64,000 nucleotides of DNA from Odontesthes bonariensis (GCF_027942865.1 NC_134527.1:525536-589535); one strand, 5' to 3'. Counted from the stretch's first letter, positions 1 through 10,680 are shown. Notes: generated from the letters alone by a model not told the origin. Numbers and translations are program-made.

Positions 1-130
1 TGATATGAGTCTGATATGGGTCTGATATGGGTCTGATATGAGTCTGATATGGGTCTGATATGGGTCTGATATGAGTCTGATATGAGTCTGATATGGGTCT
101 GATATGAGTCTGATATGAGTCTGATATGTC
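1..130. repeat. 11-bp minisatellite, left edge cut by window
   Basis: Tandem copies of tgatatgggtc / tgatatgagtc run from the first base to about 130 (roughly 11 copies). The array probably continues to the left of the window. No coding potential. Confidence 0.9.
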
Positions 131-961
131 AGTGTTCTGCTTAATTTATACTCATTATTTTCTCAAACGCCATGTCTGATATAAGACTGAAAATCACCCC
201 GTCCAAATCAGATAATAGGGTAAATGATACATTTTCTGAATCCTTAGGGTCATGCCAGTATTTCAGTGTTTGGATTTTGTTTCTCTGATGCTCCCTGGTG
301 CCACAGGATTAAAAGACATAAGATGACTTAGGCGGAAATGGCAGGAAAATGTGTGTGATTAAAGGTTTGAAGAGCTCCAGGGTTGGCTGTTCTTATCCAA
401 AATGTTCACAAAAGGATTTAAATGAAAGCCCAGAGTCTCCCCTTTAAAATGATACCAAACATAATAAAGTAAAATATTTCAATATGTCCAATATATATTT
501 TCAACTATGTCAGTGTTCTGCTTTTTTATACGCATTATTTTCTCAACCTTAGTTTACATTATGTGTGATAACTCAAAACAGCTACTCTTGTCAGATGGCC
601 ATCATATATCATTGAAAAGCTGAGATTCCAGGCTTTCAGAAAAGGTATGATAGCCTTTGCCACTTTTTCGGTAACGGTTTCCATATTTTGAGGCCCTGGC
701 TCACGGTCTAATATGTCAGTTTTGTTCAATAGTTTTCTTTTTGCAAGAGTTTTGTGACTGTTATTCTCTTATTATTATTCTTATCCTTATGTTCCCCTTG
801 GCTGTTTTTTTTTTTGTGACGTTATGTACACATTTACATGTCGCTATTCTGCTTTGTTGCAAATAAAGTTCTTAAAAAAAATTATAATAAAACAAAAGTT
901 TCTGACTTCCGGGTTTACTTCCGCGTTATGCGGCCGTTAGAAAACTTTCCAAGAGACGGAT
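131..961. other. Intergenic sequence with no recognised gene
   Basis: AT-rich DNA. I see no splice-consistent coding exon, RNA gene or clear element. Around 903-935 there are ETS-like cores (cttccgg, acttccgc) and a CpG-bearing stretch that may be the distal part of the mocs2 promoter. The phrase cagtgttctgctt recurs near 130 and 510, so part may be an old repeat. Confidence 0.5.
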
Positions 962-977
962 AAAAAGTCCATAACTT

Positions 978-1389
978 TCCTGTCTCGCTTTGGAGAGACT
1001 AACATATATTGTAAAAAAGAAAATTAATTTTGCTCACTTATGGAGACCTTATTTGGACTTTCTGGAAACTCACAACCCTGAATTGTGATTAAACTGTACA
1101 AGTTCTGTAATTTGTGCCCTGCTGTGACCCTATTGGAATGTAATTTTGTTTTATTAATTATTATTTATCTACATTAGTATCATTTTGTGTGTTTTATTCT
1201 ATGTTTATCTGTTTATTTATTTTTATTCTATTTTAATTGTTTTTATTCTATTTTATTTGTTTTTATTCTATTCTATTCTATTTTATTTATTTATTTTTAT
1301 TATTATTATTGCCAGATGGGGATATAATGTTCATGTTTAAATGTCAATGTTTAAATGAAAAATCATAATAAAAATATGTTTAAAAAAAA
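978..1389 (+). mobile_element. Retroposed fragment with poly-A tail and target-site duplication
   Basis: The 16-mer aaaaagtccataactt occurs at 962-977 and again at 1390-1405, directly flanking a 412-bp insert. The insert ends with an AATAAA (1367-1372) followed by an A run. This is the signature of LINE-mediated (target-primed) insertion. The body has no recognisable domain; a T-rich low-complexity stretch fills 1140-1300. It is probably a 5'-truncated LINE 3' end, but the family was not identified. It lies about 140 bp upstream of the mocs2 start codon. Confidence 0.75.
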
Positions 1390-1438
1390 AAAAAGTCCAT
1401 AACTTGTAAATATATAATACAAAGATACACTTTTTGTA

Positions 1439-1454
1439 CAGCAGGTGGCGACAT
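1439..1454 (+). promoter_or_regulatory. CTCF-like motif upstream of mocs2
   Basis: The sequence cagcaggtggcgac closely fits the vertebrate CTCF core (CCAGCAGGTGGCGC type). It lies about 80 bp upstream of the MOCS2A start codon and just downstream of the retroposed insert. Binding is inferred from sequence only. Confidence 0.4.
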
Positions 1455-1531
1455 GCACCTTGTGGAGAAACAGAAGAAGAAGCAGGAGAAGAAGAATAAA
1501 GTGTGTCAGCTGGCTTCTGTCGGGTGTATTC

Positions 1532-4157
1532 ATGACTGCGCAGGTGAGTTCTCTGAGTTTGGAAAATGTTCCCCAGATTTCATTGACTTTTTGTCTGAAT
1601 TAAGCGCCGCTCTGCTCGTAAAAATGCGGGAACTCGCGGTACAGTTTCACGACAGCTGGATGACAGCTTGTGTTTCGACGAGTGACTTTAAGGCCGAACT
1701 GAAGCCGGACTCCGGCTGGTCGAGGTGATCCACGCTGAAGCTGTTCTGAAGCAATCTGCTGCTCTTAAAGACCGAAATGTGTAAAATTCCGCTTGTTTCA
1801 AACCGAGATCTGCCGCGTGTCCGTGTCCGAGTCCGAGGGCAGACACGAGACGTCTCCTCGTGAGGAGCTCGAGGATCATTCTTATCCCATTAATATGGCG
1901 CGAAAATAAAGGTCATGAGTCCCCAGGGAGCTTTAGAGGACCAGAGTTGGTTTTGATTTCTGATTTTATTCTATTTTGATTCGTCAGAAGCAGAATTATA
2001 AATGAATAAAAATATTAAACAAAAATTAAGGAGCTGAGCTCCGAGTTCCAGAAACAAGAGACAGCTGTTTGAGGTTCTGTTGGGTCCAGCTCAGACCCCT
2101 AAATCTAACCAGATGTTGGGTTAGGGTTAGGAGTATGTAGTATGCAAACTACATACTGCATACTACATACTGCATACTACATACTACATACTGCGTACTA
2201 CATACTGCATACTACATACTGCATACTGCATACTACATACTGCATACTACATACTGCATACTACATACTACATACTACATACTGCATACTACATACTACA
2301 TACTGCGTACTACATACTGCATACTACATACTGCATACTGCATACTACATACTGCGTACTACATACTGCATACTACATACTACATCCTGCATACTACATA
2401 CTGCATACTGCATACTGCGTACTACATACTGCGTACTACATACTGCATACTACATACTGCGTACTACATACTACATACTGCATACTGCATACTATATACT
2501 ACATACTGCGTACTACATACTACATACTGCATACTACATACTGCATACTGCGTACTGCATACTGCGTACTACATACTACATACTGCGTACTACATACTAC
2601 ATATAGCTTGAAACTGCCGTTTTGACAGGAAATGACGATCGGCGACGTCACGTTACGTTGCATCTTGGGTAGTTTGAGTATGAGTAGTGACCTCATGATG
2701 CATACCCAACATTTCAGAGAATCTGGTATGCATCCGGGAACTTCTCGCTTACTCAAACTCGCATACTACCTCAAAAAGTTAGAAGGAGTAGTAGGAGAAG
2801 TATGCGGTTTGGAACACAGCCAAAGAAGAATTGACTGGTCTGCAGACAGGAAATGACATCATCAGCAGCAGCTGGAGATCAGGGAGCATCAGCCCAGTTC
2901 ACCTGTTTGTCTTTGATTCAGGTGGTCGTGTTGTACTTCGCCAAGAGCGCCGAGCTGACTGGGCTGAAGGAGGAGGAGCTTGTTGCCGTGCCAACGCCAA
3001 TCGGCAGCAGTGACCTCTGGGGGCTGTTGCTACGGAAACACCCGAGGTACAAAAAGCATCAGAGAGAAGGTGGTTTCAGACCGTCATGTGATGTAAACAA
3101 GGGGAACATTTCAAGCTAGCATTTTAATGGATATCAGTCGGTGTGTTAGCTGAGAAGGACGCTAGCGGAGCACAGAAGGACGCTAGCGGAGAACAGAAGG
3201 ACGCTAGCGGAGAACAGAAGGATGCTAGCGGAGAACAGAAGTAAGCTAGCCAGGAACAGAAGTAAGCTAGCCAGGAACAGAAGGAAGCTAGCGGAGAACA
3301 GGAGGAAGCTAGCGGAGAACAGAAGGAAGCTAGCAGAGAGCAGAAGGAAGCTAGCGAGAACAGAAAGAAGCTAGCAGAGAGAACAGAAAGAAGCTAGCGG
3401 AGAACAGAAAGAAGCTAGCGGAGAACAGAAAGAAGCTAGCGGAGAACAGAAAGAAGCTAGCGGAGAACAGAAAGAAGCTAGCGGAGAACAGAAAGAAGCT
3501 AGCGGAGAGCAGAAAGAAGCTAGCGGAGAGCAGAAGGAAGCTAGCGGAGAACAGAAAGAAGCTAGCGGAGAGCAGAAAGAAGCTAGCGGAGAGCAGAAGG
3601 ACGCTGAGGCTTGGGCTGGGTGGTAGAGACACTTTTTCAGCCTGGTAGCTGTTAATGTGAAAAAATATTCAGTCAATTAAAGTCCAACTAGAATAAAAAC
3701 AGCTAATTTTATCAGACATGTATCTGTAACATCAGAGGCTGCTGGTTAAGGTGTCGAGTTAACTGTTATCAGGATTTCAGCTGCATTAAAATACAGTTTT
3801 ATGAAAGCAGAGACGGCAGGAGAGAAGCTAACAGATGTTAGCACAGCTGGATGTTAGCTAACTCAGGAGGAGGGACGTTTTAGTTCATATCAGCCAGAAA
3901 TAACTGAGGCTGAAAGCTGGTTCTGGATGTAAAATGTTTCAGAAGAAGGTCTGATCAGATTAATCATGAATCAATGCAGTCATTGATTACCTGGATAATG
4001 GTGTGTGTGTGTGTGTGTGCACGCGCTCAGCCTGGCCGCCCTGCAGGGTCAGGTGGTCTTGGCGGTGCGTCAGCAGTACGTTGCCATCGGCGACCAGGTG
4101 GTGACTCTGGCGGACGGAGACGAGGTGGCAGTGGTGCCGCCGCTCAGCGGGGGATAG
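1532..4157 (+). CDS. mocs2: MOCS2A, molybdopterin synthase small (sulfur-carrier) subunit
   Basis: MoaD-type ubiquitin-like sulfur carrier of molybdenum cofactor synthesis; its C-terminal Gly-Gly is thiocarboxylated and donates sulfur to precursor Z inside the MOCS2B complex (family knowledge; cytosolic). Exons 1532-1543 (MTAQ), 2922-3046 and 4031-4157 join in phase with GT-AG borders to give 87 aa, against 88 in human. Visible marks are VVVLYFAKSAELTGL at the N terminus, the second-exon end RKHP, and the diagnostic tail DEVAVVPPLSGG before the TAG stop. The start is chosen because MTAQ ends at a gtgagt donor in phase 0, matching the short first exon of vertebrate homologues. The stop is followed, in the same frame and 15 nt downstream in the spliced mRNA, by the MOCS2B start, so this is the first cistron of a two-cistron message. 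Introns 1 and 2 carry minisatellites. Confidence 0.93.
2139..2607 (+). repeat. CATACTACATACTG microsatellite, mocs2 intron 1
   Basis: About 65 interleaved copies of the 7-mers catacta and catactg with rare gcgtact variants. It runs directly into the MITE end at 2608-2822, whose right part also contains gcatactac, so the array probably grew from the element's subterminal sequence. The same motif forms a larger array in hsdl2 intron 2. Confidence 0.9.
2608..2822 (+). mobile_element. MITE right end (terminal sequence ggaacacagcc)
   Basis: The stretch ttgaaactgccgttttgaca...catgatgcataccc recurs with few changes at 45740-45832. The end gtttggaacacagcc is the inverse of ggctgtgttccacacc at 42984, where a related left end starts. 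This gives a non-autonomous DNA transposon with a terminal inverted repeat of the ggctgtgttcca type and a catacta-rich subterminus. Superfamily not assigned. Confidence 0.65.
3150..3605 (+). repeat. 21-bp minisatellite, mocs2 intron 2
   Basis: Roughly 21 copies of gaagctagcggagaacagaa plus one base, with variants ccagg and gagagc. Each unit holds an NheI-type gctagc palindrome. Open reading frames on the reverse strand here are a by-product of the 21-bp (7-codon) period. Confidence 0.9.
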
Positions 4158-4256
4158 AACGCAGGAGGCGGTGAGGGATCAATACGAGGCTGATCGATCC
4201 GATCCATCATGAAAAGGATCAATAATCAGTTATTGATCGAGTTCCTTTTTTCAGGC

Positions 4257-5327
4257 ATGTCGGAGGAGCCGAGAGACGTCTTCATGCTGAGCCGTGATTC
4301 GCTGTCTGTACAGGAAGTGGTGAACGCCGCCAGCAGCTCCTCCTGTGGAGCCGTTTCAGTCTTCATAGGTGATTATTGATTATTGATTAATGTGGTGACA
4401 GCTGAACTGTGGTCCTGATCAAACTGAGATCTGTCGGGCGAGGCCTTTGGGGCGAGGCCTTTGGGGCGAGGCCTTTGGGGCGAGGCCTTTGGGGCGTGGC
4501 CTTTGGGGCGAGGCCTTTGGGGCGTGGCCTTTGGGGCGTGGCCTATGGGGCGTGGCCTATGGGGCGTGGCCTATGGGGCGTGGCCTTTGGGGCGAGGCCT
4601 TTGGGGCGTGGCCTATGGGGCGAGGCCTTTGGGGCGAGGCCTTTGGGGCGTGGCCTATGGGGCGTGGCCTTTGGGGCGAAGCCTTTGGGCGAGGCCTATG
4701 GGGCGTGGCCTTTAGGGTGAGGCCTTTGGGGCGTGGCTTTCAGGGCGAGGCCTTTGGGGCGTGGCCTCGTTTGGTCACATGACTGCTAACAAACGTGTGT
4801 GTGCACAGGGACGACCCGTGAGGACGAGTTGGACGGCAGGAAGGTGGTTGGTCTGGAGTACGAGGCGTACGAGCTGATGGCCCAATCGGAGTTCAGACGG
4901 CTGTGTGCTGACATCAGAGCACGTTGGCCAGCTGTGCTGCACATCTGCGTCCACCACCGGCTGGGGTAAGCTGCTAATGCTAACGCTAACTGTGTGATGT
5001 CACTCCCAGAGTCGCGCTCACCTTTGAGCTCTTCCCTCAGATGGGTGAAGGTGGGGGAGGCCAGTGTCGTCATGGCGATCTCGTCCCCGCACCGCCACGA
5101 CGGCCTGGAGGCGGTCCAGCGCTGCATCGGCCAGCTGAAGGCCGCCGTCCCCATCTGGAAGAAGGTAAGAGCTCAGAGTCGGGCCGGGCGGCCGGGGCGA
5201 GGTCACCTGATCACTGATCGACGGTTGTGATCGACAGGAGGTCTACGACACGCAGGAGGCGAGCTGGAAGGAGAACGCCGAGTGTTCGTGGTCCGAACAG
5301 GCTGCCCAGAACCGACCGGCCCACTGA
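4257..5327 (+). CDS. mocs2: MOCS2B, molybdopterin synthase large catalytic subunit
   Basis: MoaE-type catalytic subunit; with two MOCS2A chains it forms the heterotetramer that converts cyclic pyranopterin monophosphate to molybdopterin. Exons 4257-4368, 4809-4965, 5041-5164 and 5238-5327 join in phase to give 160 aa. Recognisable family segments are [61 protein letters not shown] and the C-terminal [19 protein letters not shown], which holds the conserved lysines of the MoaE active site. The start codon is 2 nt into exon 4 (acceptor at 4252-4254). In human the two frames overlap; here they are separate but in the same frame, which suggests reinitiation or leaky scanning for translation. Intron 1 of this cistron is filled by a 16-bp minisatellite, and the 3'UTR by a 9-bp array. 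Confidence 0.93.
4436..4772 (+). repeat. 16-bp GC-rich minisatellite, mocs2 intron
   Basis: About 20 copies of ggggcgaggcctttgg and ggggcgtggcctatgg. Units contain GGGGCGTGGC-type GC boxes and an aggcct palindrome. The array ends about 35 bp before the MOCS2B exon acceptor at 4808. Confidence 0.9.
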
Positions 5328-5374
5328 GCCAGAAGAACCAGAAGAACCATCTGTCCTGAGGCGAGTTTCAGTCC

Positions 5375-5885
5375 GAGGAACATCTGGAGGTCGTGGAACA
5401 CCTGGAGGTCCTGTAACACCTGGAGCTCCTGTAACACCTGGAGCTCCTGGAACACCTGGAACATCTGTAACACCTGGAGCTCCTGTAACACCTGGAGCTC
5501 CTGGAACACCTGGAACATCTGTAACACCTGGAGCTCCTGTAACACCTGGAGCTCCTGGAACACCTGGAACATCTGGAACACCTGGAGCTCCTGGAACATC
5601 TGGAGCTCCTGGAACACCTGGAACATCTGGAACACCTGGAGCTCATGGAACACCTGGAGCTCCTGGAACATCTGGAGCTCCTGGAACACCTGGAACATCT
5701 GGAACACCTGGAGCTCCTGGAACACCTGGAGCTCCTGGAACACCTGGAGCTCCTGGAATATCTGGAGCTCCTGGAATATCTGGAGCACCTGGAACACCTG
5801 GAGGTCCTGGAGCTCCTGGAACATCTGGAGCACCTGGAGGTCCTGGAACACCTGGAGGTCCTGGAACACCTGGAGCTCCAGAGGA
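5375..5885 (+). repeat. 9-bp minisatellite in the mocs2 3'UTR
   Basis: About 55 tandem 9-mers of the forms ggaacacct, ggagctcct, ggaacatct and ggaggtcct. In one plus frame they read as collagen-like Gly-X-Pro/Ser triplets, but that frame is not the MOCS2B frame, which stops at 5325-5327. Confidence 0.9.
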
Positions 5886-6000
5886 CCGTTAACAGACGCA
5901 GGTGTTCCAGGTGTTCCAGGTGTTCCCATCGGACCTCCTGACTCTGACTCAGCTCACTGGCTCCGTTAAACATGAGATTTTGTGATCTTAAAGATGTTTA

Positions 6001-6043
6001 AATAAAATGTTTACGTTTAAATCTCTTTATCTGCGTAAATAAA
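6001..6043 (+). terminator. mocs2 polyadenylation signals
   Basis: AATAAA at 6001-6006 and again at 6038-6043, both in the context aataaaatgtt, about 680-720 bp after the MOCS2B stop. They are the first clear signals after the 3'UTR array. Confidence 0.6.
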
Positions 6044-6329
6044 ATGTTTCTGTCGGCTGCAGCAGAACCTTAAAACTGAGTTTAAACTTGTTCTGAACCC
6101 GAACAGGAAGCTCCTGCTGTCCCTCAGCTCTGGGACCGGCTCAGGGTGGTTCCTCACTGGTTCCTCACTGGTTCCTCAGAGGTTCCTCACTGGTTCTGTC
6201 TCCTCGGTTTTTAACTCGGTTCTGACCCGACAATCATCCAGATACACCGATGACATCAGGTGTTTTTTTATTTTTTATGGCATAATTGAACATAACATAT
6301 AAACAGGAAAATATTACATCACAATAGGA

Positions 6330-6524
6330 CTGTTAGCCCGATTATTTTATTGGAAGCCCAAGAACAAGCTGGAGCAGTCTGAAGTGAAACAAAGTATTTA
6401 TTGGTGGTCACAAGTCAAGTATCAGCGCTGGAGTGTGCACGTACAAACTAGGAACATAGATTATTCAGTGAACTACAGAATATGAATACATAAAGTCTAA
6501 GAATAAAGTCAATTTATAACAGGA
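6330..6524 (-). mobile_element. Solo-LTR-like repeat, copy 1
   Basis: Read on the minus strand it starts tgttataaattgacttta and ends aataaaataatcgggctaaca: TG...CA-like ends with a poly-A signal near the 3' end, as in an LTR. GGAC sits on both sides (ending at 6330 and just after the other end), a possible 4-bp target duplication. The related copy at 9777-10224 is longer. No internal protein-coding region was found, so it is probably a solo LTR. Confidence 0.5.
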
Positions 6525-6528
6525 CAAA

Positions 6529-7139
6529 AGGTAGTTACAAAAATAAAATATATTTCACCATTTTAAATTAGAGATCCATAAACAAAATAAGTGAAAGAAA
6601 AAAAATAAAAGTAAAATTTAATTATATTCTTCACATAATCTTCTTGTTTTGCTGGCTTTAGAATTTTCCAAAGATCCTAAATAGGATGAAAAGAGTGCTT
6701 TAAATACAATAAGGTTTGGATGCCGTGGGTGATATTAATAGAAGGTTGATAATATAACATTTTCCTGGATTTCTTTCCTCATTTTGTGTCAGACCAAATA
6801 AAACTTGCTGGATGTTCAGTTTGTAATAGAAGTCAATTTTGTTGTTTATAAAATGACTTTGGTGCAATCTCAAAATAATAATAGACATATTGTTTCACAT
6901 ACTGATCTGGTTACTGAAGCTATGAGTCAGACAGTCCAGCCCCGGTTCAGTTTCTGCCTGTTGGTTTACATCCAGAGGATGACATCACAGGATGAGGAAC
7001 AACAACAATCATCCACACCAGCTGACCCTGAGCGGCCAATCAGAGGGCAGACACAGCACGTCATCCAGGTGGAGGTGTGTGGAAAGAGGAAGCAGTTTCT
7101 GTGACTCACAGGGTGCAGTAACCTGTTTCCACTGTGAAG
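6529..7139. other. Intergenic, no gene recognised
   Basis: AT-rich up to about 6900, then unique-looking sequence. The short open frame at 6805-7104 has no recognisable domain and no splice context. Nothing further supported. Confidence 0.4.
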
Positions 7140-9612
7140 TAACCGGCTTCTATTAGGGTTAACCCTAACTGTAGGAGTTAACCCCTACAGTTAGAGTTAA
7201 CCCCTGCAGTTAGGGTTAGGGTTAACTCCTACAGTTAAGATGAACCCCTACAGTTAGAGTTAGGGTTAACCCCTACAGTTAGAGTTAGGGTTAACTCCTA
7301 CAGTTAGGGTTAACCCCTACAGTTAGGGTTAGAGTTAACCCCTACAGTTAGGATGAACTCCTACAGTTAGGGTTAACTCCTACAGTTAGAGTTAGGGTTA
7401 ACTCCTACAGTTAGGGTTAACCCCTACAGTTAGGGTTAGAGTTAACCCCTACAGTTAGGATGAACTCCTACAGTTAGGGTTAACTCCTACAGTTAGGGTT
7501 AACCCCTACAGTTAGGATGTACTCCTACAGTTAGGGTTAACTCCTACAGTTAGGATGAACTCCTACAGTTAGGGTTAGGGTTAACCCCTACTGTTAGAGT
7601 TAGGGTTAACTCCTACAGTTAGGATCAACTCCTACAGTTAGGGTTAGGGTTAACTCCTACAGTTAGGGTTAGGATGAACTCCTACAGTTAGGGTTAGGAT
7701 GAACTCCTATAGTTAGGGTTAGGGTTAACTCCTACAGTTAGGGTTAGGATGAACTCCTACAGTTAGGGTTAGGGTTAACTCCTACAGTTAGGGTTAGGGT
7801 TAACTCCTACAGTTAGGGTTAGGATGAACTCCTACAGTTAGGGTTAGGGTTAACTCCTACAGTTAGGGTTAGGATGAACTCCTACAGTTAGGGTTAGGAT
7901 GAACTCCTACAGTTAGGGTTAGGGTTAACTCCTACAGTTAAGATGAACCCCTACAGTTAGAGTTAGGGTTAACCCCTACAGTTAGGGTTAACTCCTACAG
8001 TTAGAGTTAACTCCTACAGTTAGGGTTAACCCCTACAGTTAGAGTTAGGGTTAACTCCTACAGTTAGGGTTAACCCCTACAGTTAAGATGAACTTCTACA
8101 GTTAGGGTTAACTCCTACAGTTAGGGTTAACCCCTACAGTTAGGGTTAACCCCTACAGTTAGGATGAACTCCTACAGTTAGGGTTAACTCCTACAGTTAG
8201 GATGAACTCCTACAGTTAGGGTTAGGGTTAACCCCTATTGTTAGAGTTAGGGTTAACTCCTACAGTTAGGATGAACTCCTACAGTTAGGGTTAGGGTTAA
8301 CTCCTACAGTTAGGGTTAACTCCTACAGTTAGGGTTAACCCCTACAGTTAGAGTTAGGGTTAACTCCTACAGTTAGGGTTAACTCCTACAGTTAGGGTTA
8401 ACCCCTACAGTTAGAGTTAGGGTTAACTCCTACAGTTAGGGTTAGGGTTAACCCCTACAGTTAGGGTTAACTCCTACAGTTAGGGTTAACCCCTACAGTT
8501 AGAGTTAGGGTTAACTCCTACAGTTAGGGTTAACCCCTACAGTTAGAGTTAGGGTTAACTCCTACAGTTAGGGTTAGGGTTAACCCCTACAGTTAGGGTT
8601 AACTCCTACAGTTAGGGTTAACCCCTACAGTTAGAGTTAGGGTTAACTCCTACAGTTAGGGTTAGGGTTAACCCCTACAGTTAGGGTTAACTCCTACAGT
8701 TAGGGTTAACCCCTACAGTTAGAGTTAGGGTTAACTCCTACAGTTAGGGTTAACCCCTACAGTTAGGTTAGAGTTAACCCCTACAGTTAGGATGAACTCC
8801 TACAGTTAGGGTTAACTCCTACAGTTAGGATGAACTCCTACAGTTAGGGTTAGGGTTAACTCCTACAGTTAGGGTTAGGGTTAACTCCTACAGTTAGGAT
8901 GAACTCCTACAGTTAGGGTTAACTCCTACAGTTAGGATGAACTCCTACAGTTAGGGTTAGGGTTAACTCCTACAGTTAGGGTTAGGATGAACTCCTACAG
9001 TTAGGATGAACTCCTACAGTTAGGGTTAGGGTTAACTCCTACAGTTAGGGTTAGGATGAACTCCTACAGTTAGGATGAACTCCTACAGTTAGGGTTAACT
9101 CCTACAGTTAGGGTTAGGGTTAACCCCTACAGTTAGGGTTAACTCCTACAGTTAGGGTTAGGGTTAACCCCTACAGTTAGGATGAACTCCTACAGTTAGG
9201 GTTAGGGTTAACTCCTACAGTTAGGGTTAGGATGAACTCCTACAGTTAGGGTTAGGGTTAACTCCTACAGTTAGGGTTAGGATGAACTCCTACAGTTAGG
9301 ATGAACTCCTACAGTTAGGGTTAACTCCTACAGTTAGGGTTAGGATGAACTCCTACAGTTAGGATGAACTCCTACAGTTAGGGTTAACTCCTACAGTTAG
9401 GGTTAGGGTTAACCCCTACAGTTAGGGTTAACTCCTACAGTTAGGGTTAGGGTTAACCCCTACAGTTAGGATGAACTCCTACAGTTAGGGTTAGGGTTAA
9501 CTCCTACAGTTAGGGTTAGGATGAACTCCTACAGTTAGGATGAACTCCTACAGTTAGGGTTAACTCCTACAGTTAGGGTTAGGGTTAACCCCTACAGTTA
9601 GGGTTAACTCTA
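7140..9612 (+). repeat. 2.5-kb telomere-like minisatellite (TTAGGG variant)
   Basis: More than 100 units of cctacagttagggttaac with zero, one or two extra TTAGGG hexamers and variants ttaggatgaa and ttagagtta. Basic periods are 19 and 25 bp. The longest pure telomeric run is about two hexamers, so this is a degenerate interstitial array and not a captured telomere. Each standard unit carries a gttaac palindrome. Confidence 0.95.
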
Positions 9613-9776
9613 CATTTTTCCTCTTTCTGCCGCTTTATTTGTTAGGATGCACGAATGGTCTTTCAGATTTTAAAGGTTAAAATGATCCAACTAATTAAAT
9701 TAAATGATAAAACTCACAGATCAAATTATTATTATAGTATTACAGTATTATTTTAGTCTATTATTCATTTTCACAC

Positions 9777-10224
9777 TGTTAGCCCGATTCTTTTATTGGA
9801 AGCCCAAGAACAAGCTGGAGAAATCTTAAGTTAAACTAAGTATTTATTCGTGGTCACATATGAAGTTTAGCCGTGCTGAACTCGGAGAGACAGAGCCCTC
9901 GCAGGGCCTCCATCAGAGAGTGCCCCGATATCCGGAAACCTTTCATATTTATGTTCACCTTTATCTCACAGAGGTTGTACTTACACTCGACAAAGTATAA
10001 CTGGACATTTGCTAGTGATGTGAGCAGGCCATCCACCGTCTTTGTCATGTTCTCTGGATGTAATAAACGATGTGTGTTGTTTCAGGCGTGTATCTACTGC
10101 ACCAGACCTTTCTGACATACATTTAGTTTGAATGAGCAGAGTGTAAACGTACAGACTAGGAACATAGATTATTTAGTGAACTACAGAATATGAATAATGT
10201 CTAAGAATAAAGCCAATTTATAAC
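9777..10224 (-). mobile_element. Solo-LTR-like repeat, copy 2
   Basis: Both ends match copy 1 (tgttagcccgatt...attggaagcccaagaacaag and taggaacatagatt...gaatatgaata...aatttataaca). About 230 bp of middle sequence (roughly 9865-10130) is missing from copy 1. It lies just upstream of the ugcg promoter. The open frames inside (for example 9873-10115) show no known domain. Confidence 0.5.
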
Positions 10225-10329
10225 AACATAAAGAGGTGTGTAGAAACACACTGACGCAGGAGTGATGACACAGACATGTCTCGTGCAGACTGAGATTAAA
10301 CTTTTATTTTTATTTTTTATGAGGCTTTT

Positions 10330-10680
10330 ATTTTGAAGTCTCCCGGAAGCTGCGTCTTCTCCGCTCGTCCCGGTGTTTCCGGTGTTTCCGCCGTCATGCT
10401 CACTGTCGGTCAGCTGATCGCCGGTCGGTCTGCTGACTGTCAAACCCCAGACACCCGCTCCGCGACCCGGACACCGCACCTCCAGGCTGCCTCCGCTCCC
10501 TGACGCCCCGCTGCCGGAGCACCTCCGCAGCGCATCCCTGAGCTCCTCCCGGCGGCACCCAGAGGCCGGATCTTCGGCCTGAACGCCCCGGACTCTCACC
10601 CCTGGTCCCGCTCCGCGGTCGGTCAGCTGCTCCACTCCGTCCCGGACCCGTGCGACCCGAGGCGGCTCCCGCTGAGCGCC
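10330..10680 (+). promoter_or_regulatory. ugcg: ugcg promoter / 5'UTR, CpG-rich
   Basis: CpG-dense block that starts abruptly after the AT-rich repeat at 10320 and continues into intron 1 (to about 11100). It runs directly into the start codon at 10681, so promoter, 5'UTR and exon 1 lie here. No TATA box is evident. The transcription start cannot be placed from sequence alone. Confidence 0.6.

Noticed and set aside
1453-1728. 91-codon frame starting upstream of MOCS2A
   Set aside because: It is in a different frame from MTAQ, reads through the gtgagt donor into intron 1 and has no known domain; at most an upstream frame in the mocs2 5'UTR.
5227-5892. Collagen-like protein of 221 aa
   Set aside because: It overlaps the last MOCS2B exon in another frame and has no start context or exon structure; it is the 9-bp repeat in the 3'UTR.
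7140-9612. True telomere or chromosome end
   Set aside because: Hexamers are never in long pure runs and single-copy genes continue on both sides.
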